Numbered from the stretch's first letter, positions 51,709-61,796 are shown. The stretch is DNA of 64,000 bases from Winogradskyella forsetii (GCF_013394595.1 NZ_CP053348.1:2816001-2880000), one strand, 5' to 3'. The notes: generated by a model not told the origin, from the letters alone. Program-made: numbers and translations.

Positions 51709-54018
51709 TTAATCTACAACTAATTTCTGAACTCTAGAAGCGTTCTCAAAAGTCAACTCCACAAAATAAAATCCACTTTCTAAATTGGAAATATCTATTG
51801 TTGAAGTATTCGTTTCAAGCTTCATGTCTTTTAAAACTAATTTGCCCTGAATGCTGTAAATATCCACTTTTGTAGTTCCAAAATTAGAATTTGCTAATTG
51901 AATGGTCACCTCATCTTGTGCTGGATTTGGAAATAATCTAAAACTACTGTTTTCAAAATCTCCTACAGATAATGTTTCCACAAATTCGGTCTGAAACGTA
52001 TTAGTAATTATAGGATCGTTAAAATCGAAATAAATAGCTGCTGAATTTTCAATAATATCACCAACAGCATAACCAGCATTTGGCTTTATTTTAAAATAAA
52101 CGTAACCATTACTGCCTTCTGAGTCATCTTGTTCTGCAGGTAAATTGATATTTTCAAAATTCCATTCTAAACTGTTAGCTGTTCTTGTGACCACATAATC
52201 ATGGCTGGAACGTAACATCTGGAAGGTGCTTTCATCCAATTGGCTATCTAGAACATCTTCGATCCTAACATTTATGGCTTCTGCCGTTCCTACATTTTGG
52301 AACCTAATCGTATAGAACAAATATTCGTCTGAGGTCACAAAATCGTCGTATAGAATTTGTGGACCATGAGCTTCCATTTTATCATTTGGATCGTATGCAC
52401 CTATAACGGTTTCAGATAATTGAGAACTGTTGTTCTCTACAAAACTATCATTGCTACTTGTGGTGTAGATTACTGAATTGGTTACTACATCGCCTAAACT
52501 CACAGTTGCAGGACACAACAATGTAACAGTAACGGTTTCGGATTCTCCAGCACCTAAATTTGTAAAATCCACTGTAAATCCTGTTGCGGTAGTAGTGATA
52601 TTCATATTAGTGTCACTGGCAATAGTACTGTTAATTTGTAAATCATCATCAAGTGTGAATTCTACAGAACCTGATGCGATCTCAGTACCACTCAAATTTT
52701 CTATAATGAGCAAATTAGTATGTTCAAATCCTGGCCTTGGAGATGCTGAAGGATTTAGGAGATAAACCCCTAAATCTTCACAGGTTAAATTATCTTCAAC
52801 TGGAAAATAAAATTGTTCTATTTCACCTAACGCAACACTAATGTCATTAAAAACCATTACATTTTGCGAATAGCAATCCATGAATTCTGGATTCACACTA
52901 AATGTAATATCATAAGTATCGTTTGGCTCCGTACTAAAAATAGTGAAGCTGCCATTAGAAGAATTCACAACATTAATTACACCGTCGTCGTTTTTCTCAT
53001 AAGTAAAAGAACCATAAGTAAAATTAGGCTCACCAATATCAAAGTCATCATTGGTATTAGTATCAATAAAGGCATTCATGCTAATTAATCCTGTATCATC
53101 ACATTGATCTGCAATGAGATCAAATTCTTGTATTTCAACATTACAGCCGAAATAATCGGACACAGCAACATAAATGGTTTGTGGGTTAAAAACATTTGTG
53201 TAAACATATGGTAAAGCATTTGTTTGATTTAGGGCATCAGCTTCTGTTAAATAATAAGACACAAAAATTTCGAAATCATTCTGACCTACAAGAGCTTCGC
53301 TATCTTTTGTGTACAAATCAAATTCGGCAACTCCATCTTGCACATCATCACAAATCACATAATCAGATATTTCCGCTAATGGGGCAACTCCAGAAACAAT
53401 CAAATTCAAATAACCAATAGTAAAACAACCTGTAACATTACTTTCCGCTCTTACATAAAGTAATTGGTAATTTGGTGTAGTATTATAATATGAATTTAAA
53501 TTCGTAATTGGATTTATTGCACTTTCAACATCATCTTCTGTTTCGTAGTAGGTAACTGATATTTCCGTTTGAGTACCAATAATAATTTGTGTCGCCTGTG
53601 TTAAATCGAATTCTCCAAAGCCACTGCCATCAAAGCTACAAGCAATAAGTTCAAGTTGTTGATTAATTTCTGGACCTGGATTCACAATTAAGTCGAAATT
53701 GGTAATATCAAAATTACCTGTACTATTATCCGTTACCGTTGCATAAATAGTCTGTGGGTTTGTATAATTGGTAAATGGAACAGTTATCTCTTCAGTACCA
53801 GCTAAAGCATTTGCTTCAGATTCGTAATAGCTTACCGTATAATTCACAGGATCTTGACTCTGCAATATTTCAGCATCTTTTTGGGTTAAGTCAAATTCTG
53901 CACTCCCATCATTAAATCCATCATCGCAAATGATAAAATCACTTGGCTGGTTTGCAACTTGAGCAATGAGACCAAAAGATAAAAAGCATAAAATAAGAAC
54001 TAGTAATTGTTTTTTCAT
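51709..54018 (-). CDS. T9SS-secreted surface protein (DUF7619 and sorting domain)
   Basis: The 769-residue protein has a signal peptide (MKKQLLVLILCFLSFGLIAQ), three modules starting IICDDGFNDGSAEFDL or similar, an SdrD-like section (about 310-400; FTYEKNDDGVINVVNSSNGS), a DUF7619-type domain (about 510-690) and a type A sorting domain (about 690-769; FPNPAQDEVTIQLA ... VQKLVVD). First gene of the tandem trio. Shares the 495-bp converted block with the 1218-residue paralogue, covering the DUF7619 end and the start of the sorting domain. Confidence 0.85.
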   Translation of the reverse strand: MKKQLLVLILCFLSFGLIAQVANQPSDFIICDDGFNDGSAEFDLTQKDAEILQSQDPVNYTVSYYESEANALAGTEEITVPFTNYTNPQTIYATVTDNSTGNFDITNFDLIVNPGPEINQQLELIACSFDGSGFGEFDLTQATQIIIGTQTEISVTYYETEDDVESAINPITNLNSYYNTTPNYQLLYVRAESNVTGCFTIGYLNLIVSGVAPLAEISDYVICDDVQDGVAEFDLYTKDSEALVGQNDFEIFVSYYLTEADALNQTNALPYVYTNVFNPQTIYVAVSDYFGCNVEIQEFDLIADQCDDTGLISMNAFIDTNTNDDFDIGEPNFTYGSFTYEKNDDGVINVVNSSNGSFTIFSTEPNDTYDITFSVNPEFMDCYSQNVMVFNDISVALGEIEQFYFPVEDNLTCEDLGVYLLNPSASPRPGFEHTNLLIIENLSGTEIASGSVEFTLDDDLQINSTIASDTNMNITTTATGFTVDFTNLGAGESETVTVTLLCPATVSLGDVVTNSVIYTTSSNDSFVENNSSQLSETVIGAYDPNDKMEAHGPQILYDDFVTSDEYLFYTIRFQNVGTAEAINVRIEDVLDSQLDESTFQMLRSSHDYVVTRTANSLEWNFENINLPAEQDDSEGSNGYVYFKIKPNAGYAVGDIIENSAAIYFDFNDPIITNTFQTEFVETLSVGDFENSSFRLFPNPAQDEVTIQLANSNFGTTKVDIYSIQGKLVLKDMKLETNTSTIDISNLESGFYFVELTFENASRVQKLVVD
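51919..52413. repeat. 495-bp near-identical block, copy B
   Basis: Partner of 48046-48540; see that entry. Confidence 0.9.
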
Positions 54019-54156
54019 AATGGGTTGTATTTAATAAATTAAAAATCGCTTTAACTATAATTAAAACAAGTGAACATTGTTTTTTCCTACTTTGATGTGC
54101 TAATTTTTAAAAATAAAGTAATATTTAACGTATTTTAGTTTTCTATAAAATCTTTC

Positions 54157-54954
54157 ATGTTCAAAATTATTTCAAGCTCACAAAACCCATTAATAAAGGA
54201 ACTTGTTCTGTTAAAAGACAAATCCAGGCAGCGTAAAAAATCCAATCAATTTTTAATTGAAGGCAAACGTGAATTATCATTAGCTATTAAAGGCGGTTAC
54301 AGGATAGACACTTTATTGTTTTTTCCCGATTTATTTTCAGAAAGTGAAGCTAAAGCAATGAGTAGTTATGGCATTGAAATCATCGAAATCTCAAAAGAGG
54401 TCTTTCAAAAGTTGGCACATCGAGACACCACAGAAGGTGTTATTGCCATGGTCAACTCAAAAAAGCATGACCTTGAAAATTTGAAACTCGAATCTAAAAA
54501 CCCTTTAATCTTGGTAGCGGAAGCACCTGAAAAACCAGGTAATATTGGTGCATTGTTACGAACTGCTGATGCTGCCAATGTTGATGCGGTTATTATTGCG
54601 AATCCAAAATCCGACCTCTATAATCCTAATATCATTCGCTCTAGTGTTGGTTGTGTCTTTACAACAGAAATTGCGATGGCTAGTTCTGAAGAAGCCATAA
54701 CATTTCTTAAAAAATACAATTTCAATATTTTCTCTGCAATTTTACAGGAATCTGAACCGTATCACACTCAAGATTACACCTTACCCACGGCATTAGTGGT
54801 TGGCACAGAAGCTACAGGACTAACAGATGCCTGGCGAAAAGCGGCCACAAAAAACATCAGCATACCAATGCAAGGTGTTATTGATTCCATGAATGTGTCC
54901 GTTGCCGCAGGAATTCTTATTTTTGAGGCGAAAAGACAGCGAAATTTTAAATAA
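54157..54954 (+). CDS. TrmH/SpoU-family RNA 2'-O-methyltransferase
   Basis: The 265-residue protein has an N-terminal substrate-binding domain (about 1-95; FLIEGKRELSLAIKGG) and a SPOUT knot domain with motif 1 EAPEKPGNIGALLRTADAAN (about 128-147), motif 2 LVVGTEATGLTDAW (about 212-225) and motif 3 IPMQGVIDSMNVSVAAGIL (about 235-253). Methylates ribose 2'-OH in rRNA or tRNA; target unknown. Followed by a dispersed palindrome. Confidence 0.92.
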   Translation: MFKIISSSQNPLIKELVLLKDKSRQRKKSNQFLIEGKRELSLAIKGGYRIDTLLFFPDLFSESEAKAMSSYGIEIIEISKEVFQKLAHRDTTEGVIAMVNSKKHDLENLKLESKNPLILVAEAPEKPGNIGALLRTADAANVDAVIIANPKSDLYNPNIIRSSVGCVFTTEIAMASSEEAITFLKKYNFNIFSAILQESEPYHTQDYTLPTALVVGTEATGLTDAWRKAATKNISIPMQGVIDSMNVSVAAGILIFEAKRQRNFK

Positions 54955-54955
54955 C

Positions 54956-55078
54956 ATCACGTCAGTTCGTGTGATTTTTGAGGAACGAGAAAATTGTATC
55001 AAGTGCCATTATTACCCTAAGCTTCTCGATACAAAATTTCTAAACAGAAATTTCACTCGATGTGACGGAAACCTTTAA
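54956..55078. repeat. Dispersed imperfect palindrome, copy 2
   Basis: About 120 bp with long imperfect arms: CGTCAGTTCGTGTGA near the left and TCACTCGATGTGACGG near the right; inner TTGTATC / GATACAA. It fills most of the gap between the TrmH-family and M48 genes and could fold into one long hairpin in either transcript. Confidence 0.75.
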
Positions 55079-55085
55079 ACTATCA

Positions 55086-56318
55086 ATGACAGCACAAACC
55101 CTATTCTACATCATCATAGCCATCATCGTCATCAACTTTGTTAAAGACAAAATTCTTGATGCGATAAACGCCAAACATTATAATGACCCAATTCCTGAGG
55201 AATTAAAGGATGTATACGACGAAGCAGAATACAAAAAATCACAAGCCTACAAAACCGTGAATTATAAATTCGGGCTTTGGACCTCCTTGTTTTCGTTTGT
55301 GTTAACTTTGGGATTCTTGCTCTTGGACGGTTTTGAATATGTGGATAATATAGCTAGAAGCTATTCAGAAAACCCAATTATAATCGCCTTAATATTCTTT
55401 GGCATCATTATGATTGCGAGCGATATAATCACGACACCTTTTGGCTATTATAAAACCTTTGTGATTGAAGAGAAATTTGGATTTAACAAAACCACTAAAA
55501 AAACCTTTGTTTTAGACAAGTTGAAAGGCTTACTATTAATGATTATTCTTGGAGGCTCTATTATTGCGCTTATCGTTTGGTTTTACCAAATTACAGGAAA
55601 CCAGTTTTGGCTATATACTTGGGGTATTGTGACCATTTTTACGATTTTTATGAATATGTTCTATGCTAAACTCATTGTCCCATTATTCAACAAACAAACA
55701 CCTTTGGAAGATGGTGATTTGCGAAACAAAATTTCAAATTATGCGGAATCCGTCGGTTTTAACCTTGAAAAAATCTTCGTTATTGACGGCTCAAAACGTA
55801 GCACTAAAGCCAATGCCTATTTCTCTGGTTTTGGAAGTGAAAAACGCGTGACGCTTTATGATACTTTAGTTAATGATTTAGACGATGAAGAAATTGTTGC
55901 CGTTTTGGCGCATGAAGTCGGACATTATAAAAAAAAGCATATCATATTTAATTTAGCGACCTCTATCCTACTCAGCGGATTGACACTTTATATTTTATCT
56001 ATATTTATTTCAAACCCCTTATTATCCAATGCCATTGGAGTAGAAACACCCAGTTTTCATGTTGGGTTGATTGCCTTTGGATTGCTCTACTCACCTATTT
56101 CAGAACTCACAGGATTAATTATGAATTACGTCTCAAGGGTGTTTGAATATCAAGCTGATGATTACGCCAAAAACACCTTTAAACCTGAACCTTTAATTAC
56201 GTCCTTAAAAAAACTATCTAAAAACAGCTTAAGTAATTTAACACCTCACAAGGCCTATGTATTTATGCATTATTCGCATCCTACGCTTTTGGAACGGGTT
56301 CAGAATCTAAAGAAATAG
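55086..56318 (+). CDS. M48 zinc metalloprotease, Ste24/CAAX type
   Basis: The 410-residue protein starts at ATG 55086; a GTG start at 55062 would lie within the palindromic repeat. It has several membrane segments (about 5-22, 60-80, 100-120, 150-200, 285-330) and the zinc motif LAHEVGHYKKKH (about 267-278) with a downstream EYQADDYA Glu ligand (about 355). This is the full-length Ste24-like family, acting on membrane proteins. Substrates in bacteria lacking prenylation are unknown. Confidence 0.9.
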   Translation: MTAQTLFYIIIAIIVINFVKDKILDAINAKHYNDPIPEELKDVYDEAEYKKSQAYKTVNYKFGLWTSLFSFVLTLGFLLLDGFEYVDNIARSYSENPIIIALIFFGIIMIASDIITTPFGYYKTFVIEEKFGFNKTTKKTFVLDKLKGLLLMIILGGSIIALIVWFYQITGNQFWLYTWGIVTIFTIFMNMFYAKLIVPLFNKQTPLEDGDLRNKISNYAESVGFNLEKIFVIDGSKRSTKANAYFSGFGSEKRVTLYDTLVNDLDDEEIVAVLAHEVGHYKKKHIIFNLATSILLSGLTLYILSIFISNPLLSNAIGVETPSFHVGLIAFGLLYSPISELTGLIMNYVSRVFEYQADDYAKNTFKPEPLITSLKKLSKNSLSNLTPHKAYVFMHYSHPTLLERVQNLKK

Positions 56319-56425
56319 AACTCTGGCTTACTAAAAATTCACAACTAACTTGTTAAATGTTGATGTAATGAGCTAAAATGATCCATATCAAAAAAGCATA
56401 AATAATACTGTAACTGAAAGCGTTT

Positions 56426-56902
56426 ATGACAAATAGCTTGGTTACAAACCCATTAAGAAATTACAAAAAATTGAAAATCCCAAGTACACAAACCGACACT
56501 ATAGAAGTACCAGAGTCAGATTATTTATACATTAAACCCTCTCAAATTAAAAATGCTGGTAAAGGCCTATACTCTGCAATAGACATCTACAAAGATGAAA
56601 TCATTGCCCTATTTAATGGAGAGATTATTTCTAAAAAAGAAGCCCAAAAAAGAGCACAACTAAACAAAGACAAATATTTTATTAACTTGTTAGACCATAC
56701 TATTTTAGATAGCATGCATACCGAATGTTACGCTAAATATGCAAATGACGCAGAAGCTTTCACAAATGGTAAATTTAAAAACAATGCCGAAATTTGTCTT
56801 GATGAGGATGACAATGTATGCATAAAAGCATTAAAAAACATAAAAGGTGGTGACGAAGTATTTTGTGATTATGGAAAAGCCTATTGGGAAAAACACGGCT
56901 GA
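56426..56902 (+). CDS. SET-domain protein (lysine methyltransferase-like)
   Basis: The 158-residue protein is essentially a bare SET domain: KNAGKGLYSAIDIYKDEIIALFNGEII (about 41-68), a CYAKYANDAE segment (about 101-110) in the place of the NHS/C motif, and the terminal GDEVFCDYGKAYW with the catalytic Tyr (about 148). SET proteins methylate lysines, classically on histones; bacterial targets are mostly unknown. It is a lone gene between the M48 and VOC genes. Confidence 0.85.
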   Translation: MTNSLVTNPLRNYKKLKIPSTQTDTIEVPESDYLYIKPSQIKNAGKGLYSAIDIYKDEIIALFNGEIISKKEAQKRAQLNKDKYFINLLDHTILDSMHTECYAKYANDAEAFTNGKFKNNAEICLDEDDNVCIKALKNIKGGDEVFCDYGKAYWEKHG

Positions 56903-57056
56903 TCACGTTGCTCAGTCAAATTTTATAATAGATTCTACCAACTTTCAACTTAACTTTTATAAAATTTTCAACCAACAAATCTTATTGAAATTTTGACATC
57001 AGGAAATGATTGAAATAAAAATACTAGTTTTATAAATTAAAATATCCCTTCATTAA

Positions 57057-57440
57057 ATGCATACCTTTTCATTCAATCATATAGCACTTTCCGTAAAAGA
57101 TGTCAACGAATCAATTGAATTTTATCAAAAGGTACTTCAACTTAAAGAAATAGAGAATACAGCTTCAGACTCTAAAACAAGATGGTTATCTTTTGGAGAT
57201 GGCAAACAATTGCATTTGATACCTCGCCCAAATTCTGAAATAAAAGTTAATAAAGCCGTTCACTTTGCTTTAGCAACTTCAGACCTAAATTCATTTGTCG
57301 AGTCTCTGAAAGCTTTAAAAATTGACTACTCTGATTGGCTTGGCACACCGAACAAAGATTACATTCGAAAAGATGGGATTAATCAAGTCTACTTTCAAGA
57401 CCCAAATGGCTATTGGATTGAAATAAATGATGATTACTAA
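57057..57440 (+). CDS. VOC (glyoxalase/bleomycin-resistance fold) protein
   Basis: The 127-residue protein begins MHTFSFNHIALSVKDVNESI with the first metal His of the vicinal oxygen chelate fold, followed by LHLIPRPNSE, a VHFALATSDL second-module strand and the terminal VYFQDPNGYWIEIN. One intact VOC unit of two modules, typical of glyoxalase I-like or dioxygenase-like enzymes; substrate unknown. Confidence 0.88.
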   Translation: MHTFSFNHIALSVKDVNESIEFYQKVLQLKEIENTASDSKTRWLSFGDGKQLHLIPRPNSEIKVNKAVHFALATSDLNSFVESLKALKIDYSDWLGTPNKDYIRKDGINQVYFQDPNGYWIEINDDY

Positions 57441-57557
57441 TATAATTATTAAATAGTGACCACATCTCTTCTAGGCTTTTGCCGCAAGTGCCTAAACCAA
57501 CAAAACTCGCATTTCCACGAAATTCCTTATAATTTTCAAATTAGCCCTATAATTACA

Positions 57558-57588
57558 TTGCTCATTAAAAACCATTTTACTACTTTAG
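57558..57588 (+). promoter_or_regulatory. Promoter of rel/spoT
   Basis: TTG (57558-57560), 20 bp, TACTTTAG (57581-57588), then ATG after 4 bp; an almost leaderless transcript would result. Confidence 0.45.
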
Positions 57589-57592
57589 TTCT

Positions 57593-59800
57593 ATGACTGA
57601 GGAAGCCATCGAAAAAGAAAATAAAGCCATTGCTAAAGCTTACAAGGAATTACTCAAAGTAAGCTATCAGACCTTGACTGATGACGATAAGAAATTAATT
57701 CGTCATGCATTTGAGGTCGCATTGGATGCGCACAAGGACCAGCGACGTAAATCTGGCGAGGCGTATATTTTCCACCCTATTGCTGTGGCTAAAATTGTAG
57801 CACAAGAAATTGGAATGGATGCCACATCCATCGCTGCTGCTTTGTTACATGATGTGGTTGAAGACAATCCTGAATATACTATTGACGACATGGAACGCCT
57901 TTTTGGGGAAACCATTGCCAGAATTGTCGATGGACTTACCAAAATTTCTTCGCTTAAAAAAGATATGGACGTGTCTTTACAAGCCGAGAATTTCAGGAAA
58001 ATGCTATTGACCTTAAATGATGATGTTAGAGTTATCATTATAAAAATCGCGGATCGTTTGCACAATATGCAAACTATGGACTCCATGCGATCAGACAAGC
58101 AAGTTAAAATTGCATCGGAAACCTTATACATTTATGCGCCGTTAGCTCACAGAATCGGGCTTTACAATATAAAAACCGAACTCGAGGATCTAGGATTGAA
58201 ATATACCGAGCCCGAAGTCTATAGCGATATTCTAGAAAAAATAAAGGACAGTAAGGAAGATCAGGATGCGTATATCAAAGCGTTTTCTAAAGTCATTGAA
58301 GACTCCTTAAATACAGAGGGTCTAAACTACCAAATCAAAGGCCGACCAAAATCCATTTTCAGCATTCGCAGAAAAATGGTAAAACAAGGAGTTTCCTTTG
58401 ACGAAGTCTATGACAAATTTGCGGTAAGAATTATTTACAAATCAGATTTGGCCAATGAAAAATTCTTAGCCTGGAAAATCTATTCCATCGTTACTGATCA
58501 TTTTACGCCTAACCCAATCCGACTTCGGGACTGGATTTCTTCGCCAAAATCCACAGGTTACGAAGCCCTTCATATTACCGTTGTAGGCCCAAAAAGCCGT
58601 TGGGTCGAAGTTCAGATTCGTAGTGAACGTATGAATGAAATTGCCGAAAAAGGTTATGCGGCACATTATAAGTACAAAAACGCGGATGACAAAGAGGACA
58701 ATCTCGATTTATGGATCAACCGACTACAAGAAGCTTTAGAAAACAATGAGGCTGATGCAGTGGATTTTGTAGAACAGTTTAAACTCAATCTTTATTCCAA
58801 GGAAATTTTTGTCTTTTCGCCAAAAGGAGATTTAAAGTCACTTCCAAAAGGGGCAACACCGTTAGATTTTGCTTTTAGTATCCATACTGAAGTTGGTATG
58901 AGGACACGAGGGGCGAAAGTGAATGGCAAATTAGTGCCTTTAAGCCATGAGTTGCAAAGCGGTGATCGGGTTGAAATCATGACGTCGGAAAATGCAAAAC
59001 CAAACGCCAACTGGCTGGATTATGCAACGACAGCTAGAGCGCGAAGTAAAATTAAATCGGCATTAAACGAAGATACAAAGCTTATAGCCGAAGAAGGCAA
59101 AGAAATTCTAAGACGAAAGTTAAAACAATTAAAAATTGCGCTCAACGAAAGTTCAATTAACGAATTGGTGAGCTATTTTAAGTTGAGCACCTCATTGGAT
59201 TTATTTTACCGTGTTGGCATTGGTACTATAGACAATACAAAATTAAAAGCCTTTGCGTCCTCGCGCAGCAATGCCTTTGTCAGTTATTTTAAAAACAAAA
59301 TTTACAAACCAACAGTTCCAAAAGATATTCATAAAGAAGAAATCACGTCTAGATATGATATGCTGGTTTTTGGTAAGGAAGAGGAAACGCTTAATTACAC
59401 TTTGGCGAATTGCTGTAATCCAATTCCGGGAGATAAAGTATTTGGATTCTTGACGATTAACGATGGCATAAAAATCCACAAAAAGAATTGCCCTAACGCG
59501 GTAAGTTTGCAATCTAATTATGCCTACAGAATTTTACAGGCCAAATGGATAGATTCATCTCAGCAAGTTTACACATCGCAGATTACCCTGTCTGGAATTG
59601 ACGATATGGGATTGGTCAACCATATTACAAAATTGATTTCAGAACATATGCATGTTAATATGAAAAGCCTGAGTTTTTCTAGTGATGACGGTGTTTTTAC
59701 AGGAAAAATAACTGTAGAAGTTAAAAATCAAACCATGTTGAAAAAGGTAATTGAAAAACTTAAAAAGATTAATGGTATCGATAAGGTCTCTAGAGTATAA
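57593..59800 (+). CDS. Bifunctional (p)ppGpp synthetase/hydrolase
   Basis: The 735-residue Rel/SpoT enzyme has an HD hydrolase domain (about 45-200; YIFHPIAVAKIV, ALLHDVVEDNPEYT with the HD pair about 86), a synthetase domain (about 250-370; RPKSIFSIRRKM, DWISSPKSTGYEALH), a TGS domain (about 400-460; GDLKSLPKGATPLDFAFSIH), a helical/zinc-finger region (NCCNPIPGD about 603) and a C-terminal ACT domain (about 660-735). Both active sites look intact, so it should make and degrade the stringent alarmone. Single long Rel is usual in Bacteroidota. Confidence 0.95.
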   Translation: MTEEAIEKENKAIAKAYKELLKVSYQTLTDDDKKLIRHAFEVALDAHKDQRRKSGEAYIFHPIAVAKIVAQEIGMDATSIAAALLHDVVEDNPEYTIDDMERLFGETIARIVDGLTKISSLKKDMDVSLQAENFRKMLLTLNDDVRVIIIKIADRLHNMQTMDSMRSDKQVKIASETLYIYAPLAHRIGLYNIKTELEDLGLKYTEPEVYSDILEKIKDSKEDQDAYIKAFSKVIEDSLNTEGLNYQIKGRPKSIFSIRRKMVKQGVSFDEVYDKFAVRIIYKSDLANEKFLAWKIYSIVTDHFTPNPIRLRDWISSPKSTGYEALHITVVGPKSRWVEVQIRSERMNEIAEKGYAAHYKYKNADDKEDNLDLWINRLQEALENNEADAVDFVEQFKLNLYSKEIFVFSPKGDLKSLPKGATPLDFAFSIHTEVGMRTRGAKVNGKLVPLSHELQSGDRVEIMTSENAKPNANWLDYATTARARSKIKSALNEDTKLIAEEGKEILRRKLKQLKIALNESSINELVSYFKLSTSLDLFYRVGIGTIDNTKLKAFASSRSNAFVSYFKNKIYKPTVPKDIHKEEITSRYDMLVFGKEEETLNYTLANCCNPIPGDKVFGFLTINDGIKIHKKNCPNAVSLQSNYAYRILQAKWIDSSQQVYTSQITLSGIDDMGLVNHITKLISEHMHVNMKSLSFSSDDGVFTGKITVEVKNQTMLKKVIEKLKKINGIDKVSRV

Positions 59801-59802
59801 TG

Positions 59803-59930
59803 ATGTTCGTCCATTCGAGTAATTTTGAAGAACGACAAATTGTATCGAATACCTTTTTTACTTCAAATACTTTGCGACACTAAATTTGAAAATAGGAATT
59901 TCAAAAGATGTAACTTGAGCTGCCACTGCT
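59803..59930. repeat. Dispersed imperfect palindrome, copy 3
   Basis: GTTCGTCCATTCGAGTAATTTT at the left and a decayed complementary right arm (about 59893-59925), with TTGTATCGA shared with the copies at 38149 and 54956. It directly follows the rel/spoT stop codon in the 250-bp gap before the Fur-family gene. Confidence 0.6.
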
Positions 59931-60050
59931 ACTAAACAATATTCATCCTTTAAATAAAAGTTATTAAAAGGGTGTTCATTTCTTTCGATGTTAATAGGGT
60001 CTTTTTATAATCCAAATCATTTAAAATTTCCGTAAATTTGCTGTTTAATT

Positions 60051-60503
60051 ATGAATGTAACCACAGAAGAAAGTAATCAGGAAATTGTAAAACGCGTTTT
60101 TACACAGTTCTTAGAAGATAAAGGCCACAGGAAAACTCCTGAGCGCTACGCTATACTTCAAGAAATCTATGATAGTGAAGAGCATTTTGATATTGAATCC
60201 TTATATATCAAAATGAAGAATAAAAACTATCGTGTAAGTCGGGCGACGCTTTATAATACCATAGAATTGCTTTTGGAATGTGCTTTGGTGCGCAAACATC
60301 AATTTGGACAAAACCAAGCACATTACGAAAAATCATATTTCGATAAAAACCACGATCATGTCATTCTTACAGACACAGGCGAGGTGATAGAATTTTGTGA
60401 TCCACGCATTCAATCCATCAAAAAAACCATCGAAGAGGTTTTTGATATTCAGATAACTAATCATTCACTATATTTTTACGGTAACCGTAAAAAAGACGAC
60501 TAA
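60051..60503 (+). CDS. Fur-family transcriptional regulator
   Basis: The 150-residue protein has the winged-helix DNA-binding part (about 15-90; [34 protein letters not shown]) and a dimerisation part with [16 protein letters not shown], the HxH/E ligands of the Fur regulatory metal site. The structural CxxC zinc pair found in many Fur proteins is missing. -7 element TAAATTTG lies 10 bp before the start. It is 12 bp upstream of purA, an operon order that is common in this family. Confidence 0.88.
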   Translation: MNVTTEESNQEIVKRVFTQFLEDKGHRKTPERYAILQEIYDSEEHFDIESLYIKMKNKNYRVSRATLYNTIELLLECALVRKHQFGQNQAHYEKSYFDKNHDHVILTDTGEVIEFCDPRIQSIKKTIEEVFDIQITNHSLYFYGNRKKDD

Positions 60504-60515
60504 CTCAATTTTAAA

Positions 60516-61796
60516 ATGGCAGTAGATTTACTACTTGGATTACAATGGGGAGACGAAGGCAAAGGAAAAATTGTCGATGTATTTACCTCTAAATATGATA
60601 TTATTGCACGATTTCAAGGTGGTCCAAACGCAGGACATACTTTAGTATTTAACGGCAAAAAACATGTGTTGCATACCATTCCTTCCGGAATTTTTCATGA
60701 AGGTAAAGTGAACCTTGTTGGTAATGGTGTAGTTATTGATCCTGTTATTTTCAAAAAAGAACTTGATAAATTAGCAGAACAAAATGTTGATTATAAAAAA
60801 TCACTTTGCATTTCGCGAAAAGCACATATTATTCTACCTACGCATCGCTTATTGGATGCTGCGAGTGAAGCTTCAAAAGGCAAAGCAAAAATAGGCTCTA
60901 CCCTAAAAGGAATTGGTCCAACATATATGGACAAAACCGGAAGAAACGGGATTAGAGTTGGTGATATAGAATTAGCGGATTGGAAAGACAAATACAGAGC
61001 TTTAGCAGATAAGCACGAAGCCATGATTGCGTTTTACAACGTAGATATTCAATATGATTTAAAAGAATTGGAAGCGGATTTCTTCAACGCCATTGAAACT
61101 TTAAAAGGTTTGAAATTTATTGATTCTGAAGAATATGTCCACCAAGCGCAACTTTCTGGAAAATCTATTCTAGCAGAAGGCGCGCAAGGTTCCTTATTGG
61201 ATATTGATTTTGGAACGTATCCATTCGTCACATCTTCTAACACAACGGCTGCAGGTGCTTGTACAGGATTGGGAGTCGCACCTAACCAAATTGGCGAGGT
61301 TTTCGGGATATTTAAAGCTTATACAACTCGTGTGGGTTCTGGACCATTTCCAACAGAATTGTTTGATAAAGACGGCGAAACAATGGCCAAGGTCGGTAAC
61401 GAATTTGGTGCAACTACAGGTCGTCCGAGACGTTGTGGATGGCTAGATTTAGTGGCTTTGCGCTATGCTTGCCAAGTCAATGGTGTCACACAACTGATTA
61501 TGATGAAAGGTGATGTACTTTCAGGTTTTAAAACCCTAAAAGTTTGTACAGCCTATAAATACAAAGGCGAAGAAATTACACATTTACCTTATAATATCGA
61601 AGAACAGAACGTCACACCTGTGTATACGGAAGTAAAAGGTTGGGCAGCCGATTTAACCGGAATGACAGAAGCCTCGCAATTACCGGAAAACCTGAATGCT
61701 TACGTTGAGTTTTTAGAAAACGAATTGCACATTCCTATTACCATTGTTTCTGTTGGGCCAGATCGTAAGCAGACGATTATTCGTAAAACGGTTTAA
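60516..61796 (+). CDS. purA: Adenylosuccinate synthetase
   Basis: The 426-residue enzyme begins MAVDLLLGLQWGDEGKGKIV with the P-loop-like GDEGKGK (about 11-17) and RFQGGPNAGHT (about 32-42), the KIGSTLKGIGPTYMDK region (about 127), the switch loop and the GTTTGRPRRCGWLD segment (about 300). It makes adenylosuccinate from IMP and aspartate using GTP. Co-transcribed with the Fur-family gene; ends in a palindromic terminator. Confidence 0.97.
   Translation: MAVDLLLGLQWGDEGKGKIVDVFTSKYDIIARFQGGPNAGHTLVFNGKKHVLHTIPSGIFHEGKVNLVGNGVVIDPVIFKKELDKLAEQNVDYKKSLCISRKAHIILPTHRLLDAASEASKGKAKIGSTLKGIGPTYMDKTGRNGIRVGDIELADWKDKYRALADKHEAMIAFYNVDIQYDLKELEADFFNAIETLKGLKFIDSEEYVHQAQLSGKSILAEGAQGSLLDIDFGTYPFVTSSNTTAAGACTGLGVAPNQIGEVFGIFKAYTTRVGSGPFPTELFDKDGETMAKVGNEFGATTGRPRRCGWLDLVALRYACQVNGVTQLIMMKGDVLSGFKTLKVCTAYKYKGEEITHLPYNIEEQNVTPVYTEVKGWAADLTGMTEASQLPENLNAYVEFLENELHIPITIVSVGPDRKQTIIRKTV

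Noticed and set aside
55062..55086. GTG start of the M48 protease
   Set aside because: It lies inside a dispersed palindrome; the ATG at 55086 is immediately before the first membrane helix.
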